Assembly (NCBI RefSeq): GCF_914271435.1
Contig: NZ_CAJZAI010000025.1
Coordinates: 1-52,290 of the forward strand
DNA length: 52,290 bases
Direction: 5' to 3'
DNA from: Cupriavidus laharis
Lineage (GTDB): Bacteria; Pseudomonadota; Gammaproteobacteria; Burkholderiales; Burkholderiaceae
Below are positions 51,207 through 52,290 of this stretch, in pieces. Numbering within the stretch: the first letter of the stretch is position 1; each line of letters opens with the position of its first letter. A program made the translations under genes and the position numbers. Below the pieces are notes generated by a model. It was not told where the DNA came from. It worked only from the letters and a program-made list of their open reading frames with translations, and did no database searches.

Positions 51207-52118
51207 ATGACGACCTATTCCGCTTCCGACCTGGCCCGCTCGGCCGGCGCCCGCTTCCGCCAGGCCCTGGCCGAAGAGCACCCGCTGCAGGTGGTGGGCA
51301 CCATCAACGCCAACCACGCCCTGCTGGCCAAGCGCGCCGGCTACCGTGCGATCTACCTCTCGGGCGGCGGCGTGGCCGCAGGCTCGCTGGGCCTGCCCGA
51401 CCTGGGCATCTCTGGCCTGGAAGACGTGCTGATCGACGTGCGCCGCATCAGCGATGTGTGCGATGTGCCGCTACTGGTCGATGTCGACACCGGCTTCGGC
51501 TCGTCGGCCTTCAACGTGGCCCGTACTACGCGTTCGCTGATCAAGGCAGGCGCCGGCGCCATGCACATCGAAGACCAGGTTGGCGCCAAGCGCTGCGGCC
51601 ATCGCCCGAACAAGGAAATCGTCACGCAGACCGAGATGGTGGACCGCATCAAGGCCGCCGTGGATGCCCGTACCGACGAGAACTTCGTGATCATGGCGCG
51701 CACCGACGCGCTGGCCGTGGAAGGCCTGGAAAGCGCCATCGAGCGCGCCGTGGCGTGCGTCGAGGCTGGCGCCGATGCCATCTTCCCGGAAGCCATGACG
51801 GACCTGGCCATGTACCGCAAGTTCGTTGACGCGGTGAAGGTGCCGGTGCTGGCCAACATCACCGAATTCGGCGCCACGCCGCTGTTCACCACCGACGAAC
51901 TGGCCGGCTCCGGCGTGTCGATGGTCCTGTACCCGCTGTCGGCCTTCCGCGCGATGAACAAGGCCGCCGAGAACGTCTACACCGCCATCCGCCGCGACGG
52001 CACCCAGAAGAACGTGGTCGAGACCATGCAGACTCGCGCCGAACTCTATGAGAGCATCGGCTACCACGCCTACGAACAGAAACTCGACGCCCTGTTTGCC
52101 CAGGGCAAGGCCAAGTAA
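51207..52118 (+). CDS. prpB: 2-methylisocitrate lyase
   Basis: A 303-residue PEP-mutase/isocitrate-lyase superfamily enzyme cleaving 2-methylisocitrate to pyruvate and succinate. The catalytic K-R-C-G-H motif is present, with D-V-D-T-G-F-G and E-D-Q metal-binding segments. It is the first gene after the sigma-54 promoter and PrpR. It lies 34 bp before prpC. Confidence 0.96.
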   Translation: MTTYSASDLARSAGARFRQALAEEHPLQVVGTINANHALLAKRAGYRAIYLSGGGVAAGSLGLPDLGISGLEDVLIDVRRISDVCDVPLLVDVDTGFGSSAFNVARTTRSLIKAGAGAMHIEDQVGAKRCGHRPNKEIVTQTEMVDRIKAAVDARTDENFVIMARTDALAVEGLESAIERAVACVEAGADAIFPEAMTDLAMYRKFVDAVKVPVLANITEFGATPLFTTDELAGSGVSMVLYPLSAFRAMNKAAENVYTAIRRDGTQKNVVETMQTRAELYESIGYHAYEQKLDALFAQGKAK

Positions 52119-52152
52119 GGCCAGCCGACCCGCACCTCACAAGGAGAACCTG

Positions 52153-52290
52153 ATGTCCGAAGCACAAGCGATCGTCACCCCGAAGCCCAAGAAATCCGTT
52201 GCCCTGTCGGGCGTGACCGCCGGCAATACCGCGCTGTGCACGGTCGGCCGTACCGGCAATGACCTGCACTACCGCGGCTATGACATCCTG
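52153..52290 (+). CDS. prpC: 2-methylcitrate synthase, 5' part (cut by window end)
   Basis: The first 46 codons of a citrate-synthase family protein, running off the right edge. The N-terminus (K-K-S-V-A-L-S-G-V-T-A-G-N-T-A-L-C-T-V-G) and H-Y-R-G-Y-D-I-L are typical of PrpC. It starts behind AAGGAGAA, 34 bp after prpB. It condenses propionyl-CoA and oxaloacetate. Confidence 0.9.
   Translation, partial: MSEAQAIVTPKPKKSVALSGVTAGNTALCTVGRTGNDLHYRGYDIL

Noticed and set aside
1..52290. CRISPR arrays, tRNA or rRNA genes
   Set aside because: No regularly spaced repeat array, cloverleaf or ribosomal RNA-like segment was found on reading both strands; short tRNA-like regions could be missed by eye.

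Overview
The window is GC-rich, gene-dense bacterial DNA that looks like a Cupriavidus/Ralstonia-type betaproteobacterium (Burkholderiales). The grounds are four intact orphan Bug/TctC-type periplasmic binding proteins plus one remnant, a long-form LeuA, a catBC-type operon with a CatR regulator, a PhaAB-type antiporter operon and a PrpR/PrpB/PrpC propionate locus. This is inferred from gene families and context; no database search was possible.

Layout. 1-2108: an edge carrying paired direct repeats that look like an insertion-sequence end, a collagen-like repeat lipoprotein and a small unknown gene. 2416-8434: a chaperone-usher fimbrial operon on the minus strand (major subunit, chaperone, usher, tip-like subunit), with a LuxR-type response regulator upstream. 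8897-13205: a beta-ketoadipate operon (catB, catC-like, a Bug protein, pcaD-like hydrolase) divergent from catR, with an ATAC-N7-GTAT operator between them. 13227-15147: leuA preceded by a short leucine-rich frame that looks like a leader peptide. 15263-23376: a CapA-type protein, a class A beta-lactamase and a six-gene multisubunit cation/proton antiporter operon (PhaAB to PhaG).

23377-25402 is a decayed stretch with an EAL-domain remnant, an outer-membrane transporter-like protein and a Bug remnant. 25403-34798 is a catabolic island. A CoA-transferase and a Bug protein are transcribed leftward; a Bug protein and a crotonase rightward; then come an IclR regulator (minus) and a plus-strand thiolase, short-chain dehydrogenase, second crotonase and third Bug protein. 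The two outer arms diverge from a perfect 30-bp inverted repeat. Together these genes could import an unknown acid, activate it to a CoA thioester and shorten it by a beta-oxidation-like route. This is the best candidate for an undescribed system here.

35004-48943 is mixed housekeeping and accessory content: an MFS transporter, a sugar dehydrogenase lipoprotein, two outer-membrane proteins, purT, a mechanosensitive channel, a SugE-like exporter, a LysR regulator, an HD-GYP phosphodiesterase, an ABM-domain protein, cysteine synthase, a MocR regulator and an AhpD-like protein. 48962-52290 holds prpR divergent from prpB and the start of prpC, with a good sigma-54 promoter. No tRNA, rRNA or CRISPR array was seen. 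Start sites were chosen by eye from ribosome binding sites and family N-termini.
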